Positions 1 through 5,781 of a DNA stretch of 5,995 nt are shown here, piece after piece. The position numbers were made by a program, and so were the translations under genes. The DNA is from an uncultured Collinsella sp. (lineage in GTDB: Bacteria; Actinomycetota; Coriobacteriia; Coriobacteriales; Coriobacteriaceae). The notes under the pieces were generated by a model. That model ran no database searches, had not been told where the DNA came from, and worked only from the letters and a program-made list of their open reading frames with translations. Each line of letters begins with the position of its first letter. The stretch's first letter is position 1. The stretch spans positions 1 to 5,995 of the forward strand of contig UQNC01000073.1 in NCBI GenBank assembly GCA_900542175.1. The letters run 5' to 3'.

Positions 1-6
1 AGCCAT

Positions 7-46
7 AAAAAAGCCTCCCATTTCTTGTGTCCAAGAAATGGGAGGC
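7..46 (-). terminator. Intrinsic terminator after rpsJ
   Basis: A perfect 15-bp inverted repeat (13-27 and 32-46) encloses a 4-base loop (28-31). On the minus strand it is followed at once by six T (complement of 7-12). It lies 45 bases after the rpsJ stop. The stem and U-tract are those of a strong rho-independent terminator. It ends the rpsL-rpsG-fusA-rpsJ transcript, or attenuates it if the S10-type ribosomal genes continue beyond the window edge. Confidence 0.93.
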
Positions 47-91
47 AGTTCATAATGGCAGCGGGGCCCTTTAAGCTATGAGGAATATCGC

Positions 92-400
92 TTAGAGCTT
101 GATGTCGATGTCGACGCCAGCGGGGAGGTCGAGACGCATAAGCGAATCAACGGTGCCCGAGGTGGGGTCGAGGATGTCGATGAGGCGCTTGTGGGTGCGC
201 ATCTCGAACTGCTCACGGGAGTCCTTGTTCACGTGCGGCGAGCGGATAACCGTGTACAGGTTGCGCTCGGTGGGCAGGGGGACAGGACCGGAAACGCGAG
301 CGCCGGTCTTCTGAGCGGTCTCAACGATGAGCTTCGCGGACTGATCGACGACCTCGTGATCATAGCCCTTGAGGCGAATGCGGATCTTCTGGGTAGCCAA
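92..400 (-). CDS. rpsJ: 30S ribosomal protein S10
   Basis: S10 of the small subunit head. In many bacteria it also acts as NusE in antitermination. The 102-residue product has the normal length and canonical S10 sequence throughout, for example KIRIRLKGYDH near the N-terminus, the SGPVPLPTER segment near residues 37-46 and the HVNKDSREQFE loop near 56-66. Val57, a site of tigecycline-resistance mutations in other species, is the usual residue. The start is TTG (398-400): GGAGG lies six bases upstream and no ATG fits nearby. The gene follows fusA by 60 bases with no tuf between, and a strong terminator follows it. It is probably co-transcribed with rpsL-rpsG-fusA, since no separate promoter is evident in the short gap. 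Confidence 0.98.
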   Translation of the reverse strand: MATQKIRIRLKGYDHEVVDQSAKLIVETAQKTGARVSGPVPLPTERNLYTVIRSPHVNKDSREQFEMRTHKRLIDILDPTSGTVDSLMRLDLPAGVDIDIKL

Positions 401-406
401 CTTAAA

Positions 407-411
407 CCTCC
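407..411 (-). promoter_or_regulatory. Ribosome binding site fixing the TTG start of rpsJ
   Basis: The minus strand reads GGAGG, then six bases, then TTG. The ideal spacing and the start of canonical S10 sequence right after it (ATQKIRIRL) make TTG the initiation codon. Confidence 0.85.
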
Positions 412-418
412 AAAGAGT

Positions 419-435
419 GCGAGAGATGCTCTCGC
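419..435 (-). other. Small hairpin in the fusA-rpsJ gap
   Basis: A 7-bp perfect inverted repeat (419-425 and 429-435, GCGAGAG/CTCTCGC) has a 3-base loop. It lies just upstream of the rpsJ ribosome binding site. No T-run follows, so it is not a normal terminator. It could be an RNA processing or stability element, or a fold that tunes rpsJ translation. The structure is seen; the role is inferred. Confidence 0.5.
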
Positions 436-460
436 GGATTACGTAACAGGGAGCTCGAAC

Positions 461-2560
461 TTAGGCGTTCTTGCTCATGACCTCGTCCACGATGGACTTG
501 GGCGCGGGCTCATAAGAGTCGAACTGCATCGTGTAGGATGCACGGCCCTGGGTCTGGGAGCGAAGGTCGGTAGCGTAACCGAACATCTCGCCCAGCGGCA
601 CCTTGGCACGGATGAGCTTGCTGTTCTTGCGATCCTCCATGCCCTCGATCTTGCCGCGGCGACCGGAGAGGTTGCCCATAACGTCGCCCATGTACTGCTC
701 GGGGGTCTCGACCTCGACAGCCATGATCGGCTCGAGCAGCTGCGGATCGGACTTCTTGAGGGCGTCCTTGATAGCCATGGAACCGGCGATCTTGAAGGCG
801 GCCTCGGAGGAGTCGACCTCGTGGTAAGAACCGTCGAACAGGGTGACCTTAACGTCGAGGACCGGGAAGCCGGCGATAACACCGGTGTTCAGGGCCTCCT
901 GGATGCCCTTGTCGATGGACGGGATGTACTCCTTGGGCACGACGCCGCCGACGATAGCGTTGACGAACTCGTAGCCGAAGCCCTCCTCCATCTTCTCGAG
1001 CTTGATGACGGCGTGGCCGTACTGACCGCGACCGCCGGACTGACGGACGAACTTGCCCTCAGCCTTCTCGACGTCGTGACCAGCGGTCTCGCGGTAGGCA
1101 ACCTGGGGCTTACCGACGTTAGCGTCAACCTTGAACTCACGGAGCAGACGGTCGACGATGATCTCGAGGTGCAGCTCGCCCATGCCGGCGATGATGGTCT
1201 GGCCGGTCTCGTGGTTGGTGGACACCTGGAAGGTCGGGTCCTCCTCGGCGAGCTTGGTCAGAGCCAGGGACATCTTGTCCTGCTCGGCCTTGGTCTTGGG
1301 CTCAATGGCAACGTCGATAACGGGCTTAGCGAACTCGATCTTCTCGAGGACGATCTCCTTGCCCTCGGCGCACAGGGTGTCACCAGTGGTGGAGTTCTTG
1401 AAGCCGACGCAAGCGACGATGTCGCCGGCGGCAGCGTCGTCACGGTCGATACGCTCGGCGGCGTTCATCTCGAGAATGCGGCCGAGGCGCTCGCGCTGAC
1501 CGTTGGAAGCGTTGACCACGTAGGAGCCGGACTCAGCGCGGCCGGAGTAAACGCGGACGTAGGTGAGCTTACCGACGAACGGGTCGGTCATGATCTTGAA
1601 GACCAGGCCGGAGAAGGGCTCGTCGAAGGAAGGATGACGCTGGATCTCCTCGCCGGTGTCCGGATCGGTACCGGTGACGGCCTCAACGTCGAGCGGGCTG
1701 GGCAGGTAGTCGACGACAGCGTCGAGCAGCTCCTGGACGCCCTTGTTCTTGTAGGCGGAGCCCACGAAGACGAGGTTGAGCTCGTTGGCCAGAACGCCCT
1801 TACGCAGAGCAGCCTTGAGCTCCTCGACGGTGAAGTCCTCCTCCATGAGGATCTTCTCCATGAGCTCGTCGTCAAAGCTGGCAGCAGCGTCGAGGAGCTC
1901 CTCGCGCTTGGTGGCAGCGATGTCGGCGAACTCAGCCGGGATCTCGTCCATCGGCTCGGGGTAGGTCATGCCCTTCTCGTCGGCCTTGAAGTCCCATGCA
2001 GTCATGGTGACCAGGTCGATGACGCCCCAGAAGTTGTCCTCGGCGCCCATCGGGACCTGAGCGGCCACGGCGTTAGCGTCGAGACGATCCTTCATGGTCT
2101 CGATAGCGTTGAAGAAGTCAGCGCCCACGCGGTCATACTTGTTGATGAAGGCGATGCGGGGAACGTTGAAGGTAGAAGCCTGACGCCAAACGGTCTCAGA
2201 CTGAGGCTGAACGCCAGCAACGGCGTCGAAGACGGCGACAGCGCCATCGAGGACGCGCAGGCAGCGCTCGACCTCGGCGGTGAAGTCAACGTGGCCCGGG
2301 GTGTCGATGATCTGGATGCGGTAGTCCTTGCCGTCCTTGTTCCAGAAGCAGGTGGTAGCAGCGGAGGTAATGGTTACGCCGCGCTCCTGCTCCTGAACCA
2401 TCCAGTCCATGGTGGCAGCGCCCTCATGGACCTCACCGATCTTGTGGGTCTTACCGGTGTAGTAAAGAATACGCTCGGTCGTGGTGGTCTTACCGGCATC
2501 GATGTGGGCCATGATGCCGATGTTACGGGTATCGGAAAGCTTGTACTTAGGCTTAGCCAT
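461..2560 (-). CDS. fusA: Elongation factor G
   Basis: EF-G is the GTPase that drives ribosomal translocation and, with RRF, ribosome recycling in the cytoplasm. The 699-residue length is normal for full EF-G. Visible GTPase motifs are the P-loop AHIDAGKT (18-25), the switch segment RGVTITSA (60-67), DTPGH (86-90) and the G4 motif NKYD (140-143). Conserved later segments include GMGELHLEIIVDRLLREF in domain III and the domain IV sequences GGRGQYGHAVI and YIPSIDKGIQEA. The start is ATG (2558-2560) with AAGGA six bases upstream. It begins 19 bases after the rpsG stop, so the two are tightly co-transcribed. One oddity is Tyr142 in the G4 motif, where most EF-Gs have Met; N, K and D are intact, so nucleotide binding should be normal. 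The strong codon bias fits high expression. Confidence 0.99.
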   Translation of the reverse strand: MAKPKYKLSDTRNIGIMAHIDAGKTTTTERILYYTGKTHKIGEVHEGAATMDWMVQEQERGVTITSAATTCFWNKDGKDYRIQIIDTPGHVDFTAEVERCLRVLDGAVAVFDAVAGVQPQSETVWRQASTFNVPRIAFINKYDRVGADFFNAIETMKDRLDANAVAAQVPMGAEDNFWGVIDLVTMTAWDFKADEKGMTYPEPMDEIPAEFADIAATKREELLDAAASFDDELMEKILMEEDFTVEELKAALRKGVLANELNLVFVGSAYKNKGVQELLDAVVDYLPSPLDVEAVTGTDPDTGEEIQRHPSFDEPFSGLVFKIMTDPFVGKLTYVRVYSGRAESGSYVVNASNGQRERLGRILEMNAAERIDRDDAAAGDIVACVGFKNSTTGDTLCAEGKEIVLEKIEFAKPVIDVAIEPKTKAEQDKMSLALTKLAEEDPTFQVSTNHETGQTIIAGMGELHLEIIVDRLLREFKVDANVGKPQVAYRETAGHDVEKAEGKFVRQSGGRGQYGHAVIKLEKMEEGFGYEFVNAIVGGVVPKEYIPSIDKGIQEALNTGVIAGFPVLDVKVTLFDGSYHEVDSSEAAFKIAGSMAIKDALKKSDPQLLEPIMAVEVETPEQYMGDVMGNLSGRRGKIEGMEDRKNSKLIRAKVPLGEMFGYATDLRSQTQGRASYTMQFDSYEPAPKSIVDEVMSKNA

Positions 2561-2579
2561 GTTAGTTCCTTACCTTAAC

Positions 2580-3053
2580 TTACCAACGATAGTGAGAGAA
2601 CGCGCGGTTGGCCTCGGCCATCTTGAAGACGTCCTCACGCTTCTTGACGGAAGCGCCCAGGCCGTTGGAAGCGTCGAGGATCTCATTGGCGAGACGCTCG
2701 GCCATGGTCTTCTCCTTGCGAGCGCGGGAGAAGTTGACGATCCAGCGGATACCCAGAGCGGTGGAACGACGGGAGTTGACCTCCATCGGGACCTGATAGG
2801 TAGCGCCACCGACACGCTTGGGCTTAACCTCGAGCGTGGGCTTGACGTTGTCCATAGCCTTCTTGAAGGTAGCGAGAGCGTCGCCACCCTCGGACTTCTC
2901 GGCAACGATCTCGAAAGCGGTGTAAACGATGCGCTCAGCGGTGGCCTTCTTGCCGTCAAGAAGGACCTTGTTGATGAGCTGAGTCACCAGGCGGTTGTTG
3001 TAAACGGCGTCAGGCTGAACCTCACGACGATTAGCTGCTGCACGACGCGGCAT
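2580..3053 (-). CDS. rpsG: 30S ribosomal protein S7
   Basis: S7 is a primary 16S rRNA-binding protein that nucleates assembly of the small subunit head. The 157-residue product is close to the usual 156 residues. It has the canonical N-terminus MPRRAAANRREVQPD and the canonical middle, with KRVGGATYQVPMEV near residues 79-92 and RRSTALGIRW after it. It ends FSHYRW, as many S7 proteins do. The start is ATG (3051-3053) with a good AAGGAG upstream. It sits between rpsL (74-base gap) and fusA (19-base gap) in the standard str order. In E. coli, S7 represses its own operon by binding the rpsL-rpsG gap; whether that holds here is not shown. Confidence 0.99.
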   Translation of the reverse strand: MPRRAAANRREVQPDAVYNNRLVTQLINKVLLDGKKATAERIVYTAFEIVAEKSEGGDALATFKKAMDNVKPTLEVKPKRVGGATYQVPMEVNSRRSTALGIRWIVNFSRARKEKTMAERLANEILDASNGLGASVKKREDVFKMAEANRAFSHYRW

Positions 3054-3075
3054 GTGAAATCTCCTTAAGTGTCTA

Positions 3076-3102
3076 CCGTGCGGCGCTCAAGACGGCACAC
3101 GG
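3076..3102 (-). other. Possible stem-loop in the rpsL-rpsG gap
   Basis: Within the 74-base gap between rpsL and rpsG, CCGTG (3076-3080) can pair with CACGG (3098-3102) around a GC-rich 17-base loop. The stem is short. The position matches the region where E. coli S7 binds for feedback control, but the sequence alone does not prove that function. Confidence 0.3.
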
Positions 3103-3127
3103 CGAAAGTATCAAAACGTTATCTGGC

Positions 3128-3505
3128 TTATTTAGCCTTGGGGCGCTTAGCACCGTACTTGGAACGGGCCTGCATACGGTTCTGGACCGGAGCAGCGTCG
3201 TAGGCGCCACGGATGACGTGATAACGGACACCAGGGAGGTCACGGACACGACCGCCGCGGACAAGCACGATGGAGTGCTCCTGCAGGTTGTGGCCCTCAC
3301 CCGGGATGTAAGCAGTAACTTCGATGCCGTTGACAAGGCGAACACGGGCAACCTTACGAAGAGCCGAGTTCGGCTTCTTGGGGCTCGTGGTGAAGACGCG
3401 GGTGCACACGCCGCGCTTCTGGGAGTTGTGCTGCAGAGCAGCGTTCTTGGACTTCTTGGGCACGGAACGACGGCCCTGGCGAACCAGCTGGTTAATAGTA
3501 GGCAA
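3128..3505 (-). CDS. rpsL: 30S ribosomal protein S12
   Basis: S12 lies at the decoding centre and controls translational accuracy; it is also the site of classical streptomycin-resistance mutations. The 125-residue product is near the usual 124. Canonical segments include PTINQLVRQGRR at the N-terminus, TTSPKKPNSALRK (39-51), GEGHNLQEHS (69-78) and PGVRYHVIRGAYD. Lys43 is the usual residue, but position 88, usually Lys, is Arg (codon CGT at 3242-3244). The start is TTG (3503-3505): AAGGAG lies six bases upstream and the canonical PTINQL follows directly. It is the first gene of the str operon, with its own sigma-70-type promoter about 95 bases upstream. Confidence 0.99.
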   Translation of the reverse strand: MPTINQLVRQGRRSVPKKSKNAALQHNSQKRGVCTRVFTTSPKKPNSALRKVARVRLVNGIEVTAYIPGEGHNLQEHSIVLVRGGRVRDLPGVRYHVIRGAYDAAPVQNRMQARSKYGAKRPKAK

Positions 3506-3511
3506 AGCGTA

Positions 3512-3517
3512 CTCCTT
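3512..3517 (-). promoter_or_regulatory. Ribosome binding site fixing the TTG start of rpsL
   Basis: The minus strand reads AAGGAG, six bases, then TTG and the codons for PTINQL. No in-frame ATG or GTG is close enough to compete, so the site decides the start. Confidence 0.87.
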
Positions 3518-3598
3518 CTCGAATGATTCCAGCTTTCTGTAAAGTGCAACGGCTTGAATCGAGGGGTCAGCATCCCCCTACGAAACACGCAGTTCGAT

Positions 3599-3627
3599 AG
3601 GATACGTGGCGTTAGCTGTGCCGTCAA
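3599..3627 (-). promoter_or_regulatory. Sigma-70-type promoter of the rpsL operon
   Basis: On the minus strand, -35 TTGACG (complement of 3622-3627) is separated by exactly 17 bp from -10 TATCCT (complement of 3599-3604). It would start transcription near 3592 and give a leader of about 87 bases before rpsL. The -35 matches consensus at five of six positions and the -10 at four of six. The leader contains a weak stem (3562-3566 with 3575-3579), but I see no clear attenuator in it. Confidence 0.72.
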
Positions 3628-3682
3628 CAGACCACGCCGCCGGGCGTATCCCAAAATTGGCACATTTCCGCAAAGCCTACAC

Positions 3683-3718
3683 AAAAGGAATCCCCTCCTG
3701 TGCGCGGGGGCGGATTCC
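3683..3718 (-). terminator. Terminator-like hairpin at the left end of repeat copy A
   Basis: GGAATCC (3687-3693) pairs perfectly with GGATTCC (3712-3718), with further G-C pairing inside. On the minus strand TTTT follows (complement of 3683-3686). The same hairpin and T-run occur in copy B. The U-tract is short, so termination may be partial. In copy A it would insulate the rpsL promoter from transcription arriving from the sigma/anti-sigma side. GGATTCC can instead pair with 3844-3850 of the large stem, so the two folds compete. Confidence 0.5.
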
Positions 3719-3850
3719 CGGGCCGGGCGGCACAGGGGTTAAGTTTGCTGCTCTACAGTCCTGGCTCGCACGGAGGCCACATTAAGTGGCCTCCGGCTCG
3801 TGCGGAACTCGCGACAAACTTAACCCCTGTGCCGCCCGGGCCGGGGATCC
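3683..3850. repeat. Structured repeat, copy A (possible ncRNA or mobile repeat)
   Basis: This complete copy aligns without gaps to 5858-5995 over 138 bases, with 24 differences by hand count (about 83% identity). Its outer arms 3712-3747 and 3815-3850 form a 36-bp inverted repeat: 25 bp perfect at the inner end, plus one mismatch and one G-T pair further out. Inside is a second stem, 3772-3780 with 3786-3794, capped by ATTAA. An extra stem, 3767-3771 with 3800-3804, leaves a 5-base bulge. Two single-stranded segments beside the inner stem are identical in both copies: CTGCTCTACAGTCCTG and GGAACTCGCGA. A terminator-like hairpin occupies the left end. No coding function is evident. It may be a small structured RNA, a non-autonomous mobile repeat, or both. 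Confidence 0.85.
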
Positions 3851-3864
3851 GACGTGCTCGTCGG
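3849..3864. other. Small hairpin beside repeat copy A
   Basis: CCGACG (3849-3854) and CGTCGG (3859-3864) form a perfect 6-bp stem with loop TGCT, directly at the right end of the large inverted repeat. No T-run follows on either strand. It may be part of the repeat, but copy B is cut by the window end, so this cannot be compared. Confidence 0.4.
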
Positions 3865-3876
3865 GGCAACGTTACC

Positions 3877-3911
3877 TGCCAAAAAGGGACAGGTTTATTT
3901 TGGTCGGTTTT
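3877..3911 (+). repeat. 35-bp inverted repeat, left arm
   Basis: This arm matches the reverse complement of 5824-5858 at 34 of 35 positions (the mismatch is the seventh base). Its core reads GGGACAGG followed by TTTATTTTGG and TCGG. The pair encloses the whole sigma/anti-sigma unit. I recall GGGACAG-type motifs in dispersed palindromic repeats mobilised by Y1 (IS200-like, RAYT) transposases; linking this repeat to them is inference. No transposase is in the window and no target-site duplication was seen. Confidence 0.85.
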
Positions 3912-3981
3912 ATCTGGGGAAACGTCGCGCTCCAACGGTGATCTGCTCTCACCTGTCGCATGGAAATCGGCGGCGCTTTCG

Positions 3982-4102
3982 GAAGTATGCGGCAAATTCT
4001 GGACCCGCCGAGCGCACCGGGGTTTTGCGATAATAAACCCGCAGGTAGAGCGCTTGAGCATATACGGTGTGGTCGACCCATCAAGATTTTGCCGCATACT
4101 TC
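3982..4102. repeat. 121-bp element with 19-bp inverted ends
   Basis: GAAGTATGCGGCAAA (3982-3996) is repeated as a perfect reverse complement at 4088-4102. The match continues to 18 of 19 positions (3982-4000 with 4084-4102). The interior carries a 6-bp hairpin (4020-4025 with 4035-4040) and the palindrome GGTCGACC (4071-4078). Open frames on both strands cross it, but because the ends are inverted both begin with nearly the same MRQ-LD peptide, which points to a repeat rather than a gene. It may be a small non-autonomous repeat or a structured RNA. No second copy is in the window. Confidence 0.7.
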
Positions 4103-4153
4103 AGGAATGCAGGCGAATATCGTGCGGTCTAACCGCCCATTTACCGCAAAGAA

Positions 4154-4180
4154 GGCCGCTTCCCCTAGTAGAAAGCGGCC
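4154..4180 (-). terminator. Terminator of the sigma/anti-sigma unit
   Basis: An 8-bp perfect stem (4154-4161 with 4173-4180, GGCCGCTT/AAGCGGCC) has an 11-base loop and is followed on the minus strand by TTCTTT. It begins seven bases after the stop codon of the membrane gene. The U-rich tail is interrupted by one C, so it is a fair rather than strong intrinsic terminator. Confidence 0.75.
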
Positions 4181-4187
4181 CCAAATC

Positions 4188-5264
4188 TTACGAATAGACG
4201 ATGGTAAAGGGTTCCGACGTTTCGGCGCCCCCTGTTGAAGTGCAGCGTGTGCCTTCGAGCGTTACTGAAACCACTTGGTCGACATCAATCAACTTCGTTG
4301 GCACCCAAATGTTCTCTCCGCTATTGCGTCCCATCGAAACATAGAAATTGTACGCCCCTGCGTCGTCATCTTCGATAATCTGCTCTGACCCATCCTTGTA
4401 GGTGACGGTCAGTTTATGATCAACTGCTTCATAGCCCAGATCATCGATGTGCGTCTGGATGGAAAACGGACTGATCTCGAGAGGCGAGTCATCGGAGCGG
4501 AGTTCTTTTGTATCGACGTGCGCTCCGACGTTAAACTCTGGCGTCGATACCTCGATCACCTTCGCATCCTCACCTTTGCCCTCCGTCCAACTGATATTCC
4601 AGGTGACCGCATGTCGTAAATCTCGATCGCGATTCCAAGATGCAAAGTACATCGTGCCGTTAATGACCGTGTCGCTTGATGTGTCTTTATCAATGGTGCA
4701 GCGTGTATCAGCCCATTCCTCGCCGAAGTTCATGCTGGGTGTACTGACGCCCCCTTCTTCTTCACCATAGAGAACAAGTTCGCCAAGCTCTGCCGCCGGC
4801 TTGTAGTAGTTAACGCCATTCGGATTGGACAATGTAAACGTCACAGCACCGCAACCGTTCTCGTCGATTGCCATCTCATGAATGTCGAGCGTATAGCCGT
4901 TGCCCTCGACGGACAGATTGACCTTCTGGACTGCACCCTCCAGGCTTTGGGGCGCGATACCATCACCAAACTCTCTGGTGTAGGTATATTTCGTCCCCGA
5001 CGAGCCGCCATTTGTCCAGGTAACGGACTCTCCGTTGCCATGGTTTCCCCAGGCAGAGGCAAAATAACTGGAATTGACAACAGCGTAGGCGACCCCTCCG
5101 GTCGCCAGCACTCCGGCAAGACATCCGATTACGGCAACATACAGAGGCTTCGCGTGACCCTTTCGGCGAAGCGGCTCGCCAGCAGCGGCATAAAGAACAC
5201 GGTCAGCAAGATCGCTATCGGCTTGGACGGACTCGAAGGCCTGCTTGATCTGGTTGGATTTCAC
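4188..5264 (-). CDS. Membrane-anchored putative anti-sigma factor
   Basis: The 358-residue product has a short cytoplasmic N-terminus (about 1-40, ending in the basic stretch RRKGHAK), one transmembrane helix (about 41-63, LYVAVIGCLAGV onward) and a large outside domain (about 64-358). The position of the positive residues predicts N-in, C-out topology. The outer part is rich in beta-type sequence and acidic residues and has three cysteines (138, 189, 341). It resembles the layout of DUF4179-type sigma regulators, from memory only. There is no HxxxCxxC zinc motif in the N-terminus, so it is not a ZAS-type anti-sigma factor. The start is GTG (5262-5264) with GGAGG six bases upstream. It overlaps the end of the sigma gene by 50 bases, which suggests translational coupling. 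It probably binds the sigma factor at the membrane and releases it on an outside signal; the signal is unknown. Confidence 0.8.
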   Translation of the reverse strand: MKSNQIKQAFESVQADSDLADRVLYAAAGEPLRRKGHAKPLYVAVIGCLAGVLATGGVAYAVVNSSYFASAWGNHGNGESVTWTNGGSSGTKYTYTREFGDGIAPQSLEGAVQKVNLSVEGNGYTLDIHEMAIDENGCGAVTFTLSNPNGVNYYKPAAELGELVLYGEEEGGVSTPSMNFGEEWADTRCTIDKDTSSDTVINGTMYFASWNRDRDLRHAVTWNISWTEGKGEDAKVIEVSTPEFNVGAHVDTKELRSDDSPLEISPFSIQTHIDDLGYEAVDHKLTVTYKDGSEQIIEDDDAGAYNFYVSMGRNSGENIWVPTKLIDVDQVVSVTLEGTRCTSTGGAETSEPFTIVYS

Positions 5265-5733
5265 GGTCGCCCTCCTCTAGGATGAACTTGAGCTTCGATC
5301 TGCCGCGAGCTAAACGCGTTCGAACGGTCGCGGCTGGCACATGCAGTAACTCGGCAATTTCTGAAGTCGAGAAGCCCAGATAGTAATAGAGCACGATAGG
5401 AATACGGAATCGCTCCGGAAGTCGCATAACGTCTGACAGGACCGCCTTGGTCTCCTCCTGCGCCGTCGAAAGCGAATCGGCCAGATTCTCAATATCCTCC
5501 ACGCGCCTCCACGGCTTTCGAAAGAGAGATTTACATTCATTGATCGTGACCCGGATAAGCCATCGACGAAGATGCTCCCAGTTTTCAAATTGCGCGTCGC
5601 TTTTGAGCAACTTAAGAAAGACGTCTTGAGCGACATCGTCGGCGTCAGCGCGATCACGCAGATACGTCAATGCGATCCGAAACACGACATCCCGGTGGTC
5701 TTCGACCGCCTGTCTAAAAGCTTGTTCTTCCAT
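5215..5733 (-). CDS. ECF-type RNA polymerase sigma factor
   Basis: This 172-residue protein has the two-domain layout of group 4 (ECF) sigma factors. The sigma-2 region covers about 10-73, with RDVVFRIALTYLRD and the DADDVAQDVFLKLL core. Sigma-4 covers about 99-152, with LPERFRIPIVLYYYLGFSTSEIAELLHV and the helix-turn-helix end TVRTRLARGRSKLK. It directs RNA polymerase to -35/-10 sites, probably including the one upstream of its own gene. The ATG at 5731-5733 is preferred because GGAGG lies five bases upstream; a GTG at 5737-5739 would give two more residues but overlaps that site. The last 50 bases overlap the membrane gene, its likely inhibitor. Codon use is looser than in the ribosomal genes nearby. 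Confidence 0.94.
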   Translation of the reverse strand: MEEQAFRQAVEDHRDVVFRIALTYLRDRADADDVAQDVFLKLLKSDAQFENWEHLRRWLIRVTINECKSLFRKPWRRVEDIENLADSLSTAQEETKAVLSDVMRLPERFRIPIVLYYYLGFSTSEIAELLHVPAATVRTRLARGRSKLKFILEEGDREIQPDQAGLRVRPSR

Positions 5734-5738
5734 AATCA

Positions 5739-5743
5739 CCTCC
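5739..5743 (-). promoter_or_regulatory. Ribosome binding site fixing the ATG start of the sigma gene
   Basis: GGAGG on the minus strand lies five bases before ATG (5731-5733). The upstream in-frame GTG (5737-5739) shares bases with this site and cannot easily serve as the start. Confidence 0.75.
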
Positions 5744-5781
5744 CGGTGACATTAATGGTTCTCGATGAGGCCCTCACCATA

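Larger units (their letters stand above)
3506..4187. other. 682-base region without genes, rich in structured repeats
   Basis: From left to right this stretch holds the rpsL leader (3506-3592), the rpsL promoter (3599-3627), about 55 bases with nothing recognised (3628-3682), structured repeat copy A (3683-3850), a small hairpin (3849-3864), a 35-bp inverted-repeat arm (3877-3911), about 70 bases with only a weak 5-bp stem (3937-3953), a 121-bp inverted-repeat element (3982-4102), a short hairpin (4124-4136) and the terminator of the membrane gene (4154-4180). Open frames that cross it consist of repeat sequence and have no family resemblance that I recognise. Confidence 0.8.

Noticed and set aside
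191..2578. 795-codon open frame on the plus strand opposite rpsJ and fusA
   Set aside because: It is a shadow. The strong codon bias of fusA avoids the codons that give stops in this antisense frame, and the translation is a low-complexity mix of L, V, D and G with no family resemblance.
3582..3612. ECF-like motif on the plus strand (GAAAC, 18 bp, CGTG)
   Set aside because: The spacing and -10 are poor, no plus-strand gene follows, and it overlaps the rpsL promoter.
3073..3684. 203-codon minus-strand frame overlapping rpsL
   Set aside because: Out-of-frame shadow of rpsL extended through its promoter; the rpsL frame encodes canonical S12.
3753..4097. Minus-strand open frame of 114 codons starting MRQNLD
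   Set aside because: It begins inside the inverted end of the 121-bp element and ends in repeat copy A. The near-identical peptide start on the opposite strand is explained by the inverted repeat.
3700..4238. Plus-strand open frames of 165 and 92 codons between rpsL and the membrane gene
   Set aside because: They run through the structured repeats and the membrane gene terminator; no convincing start region, no recognisable domain.
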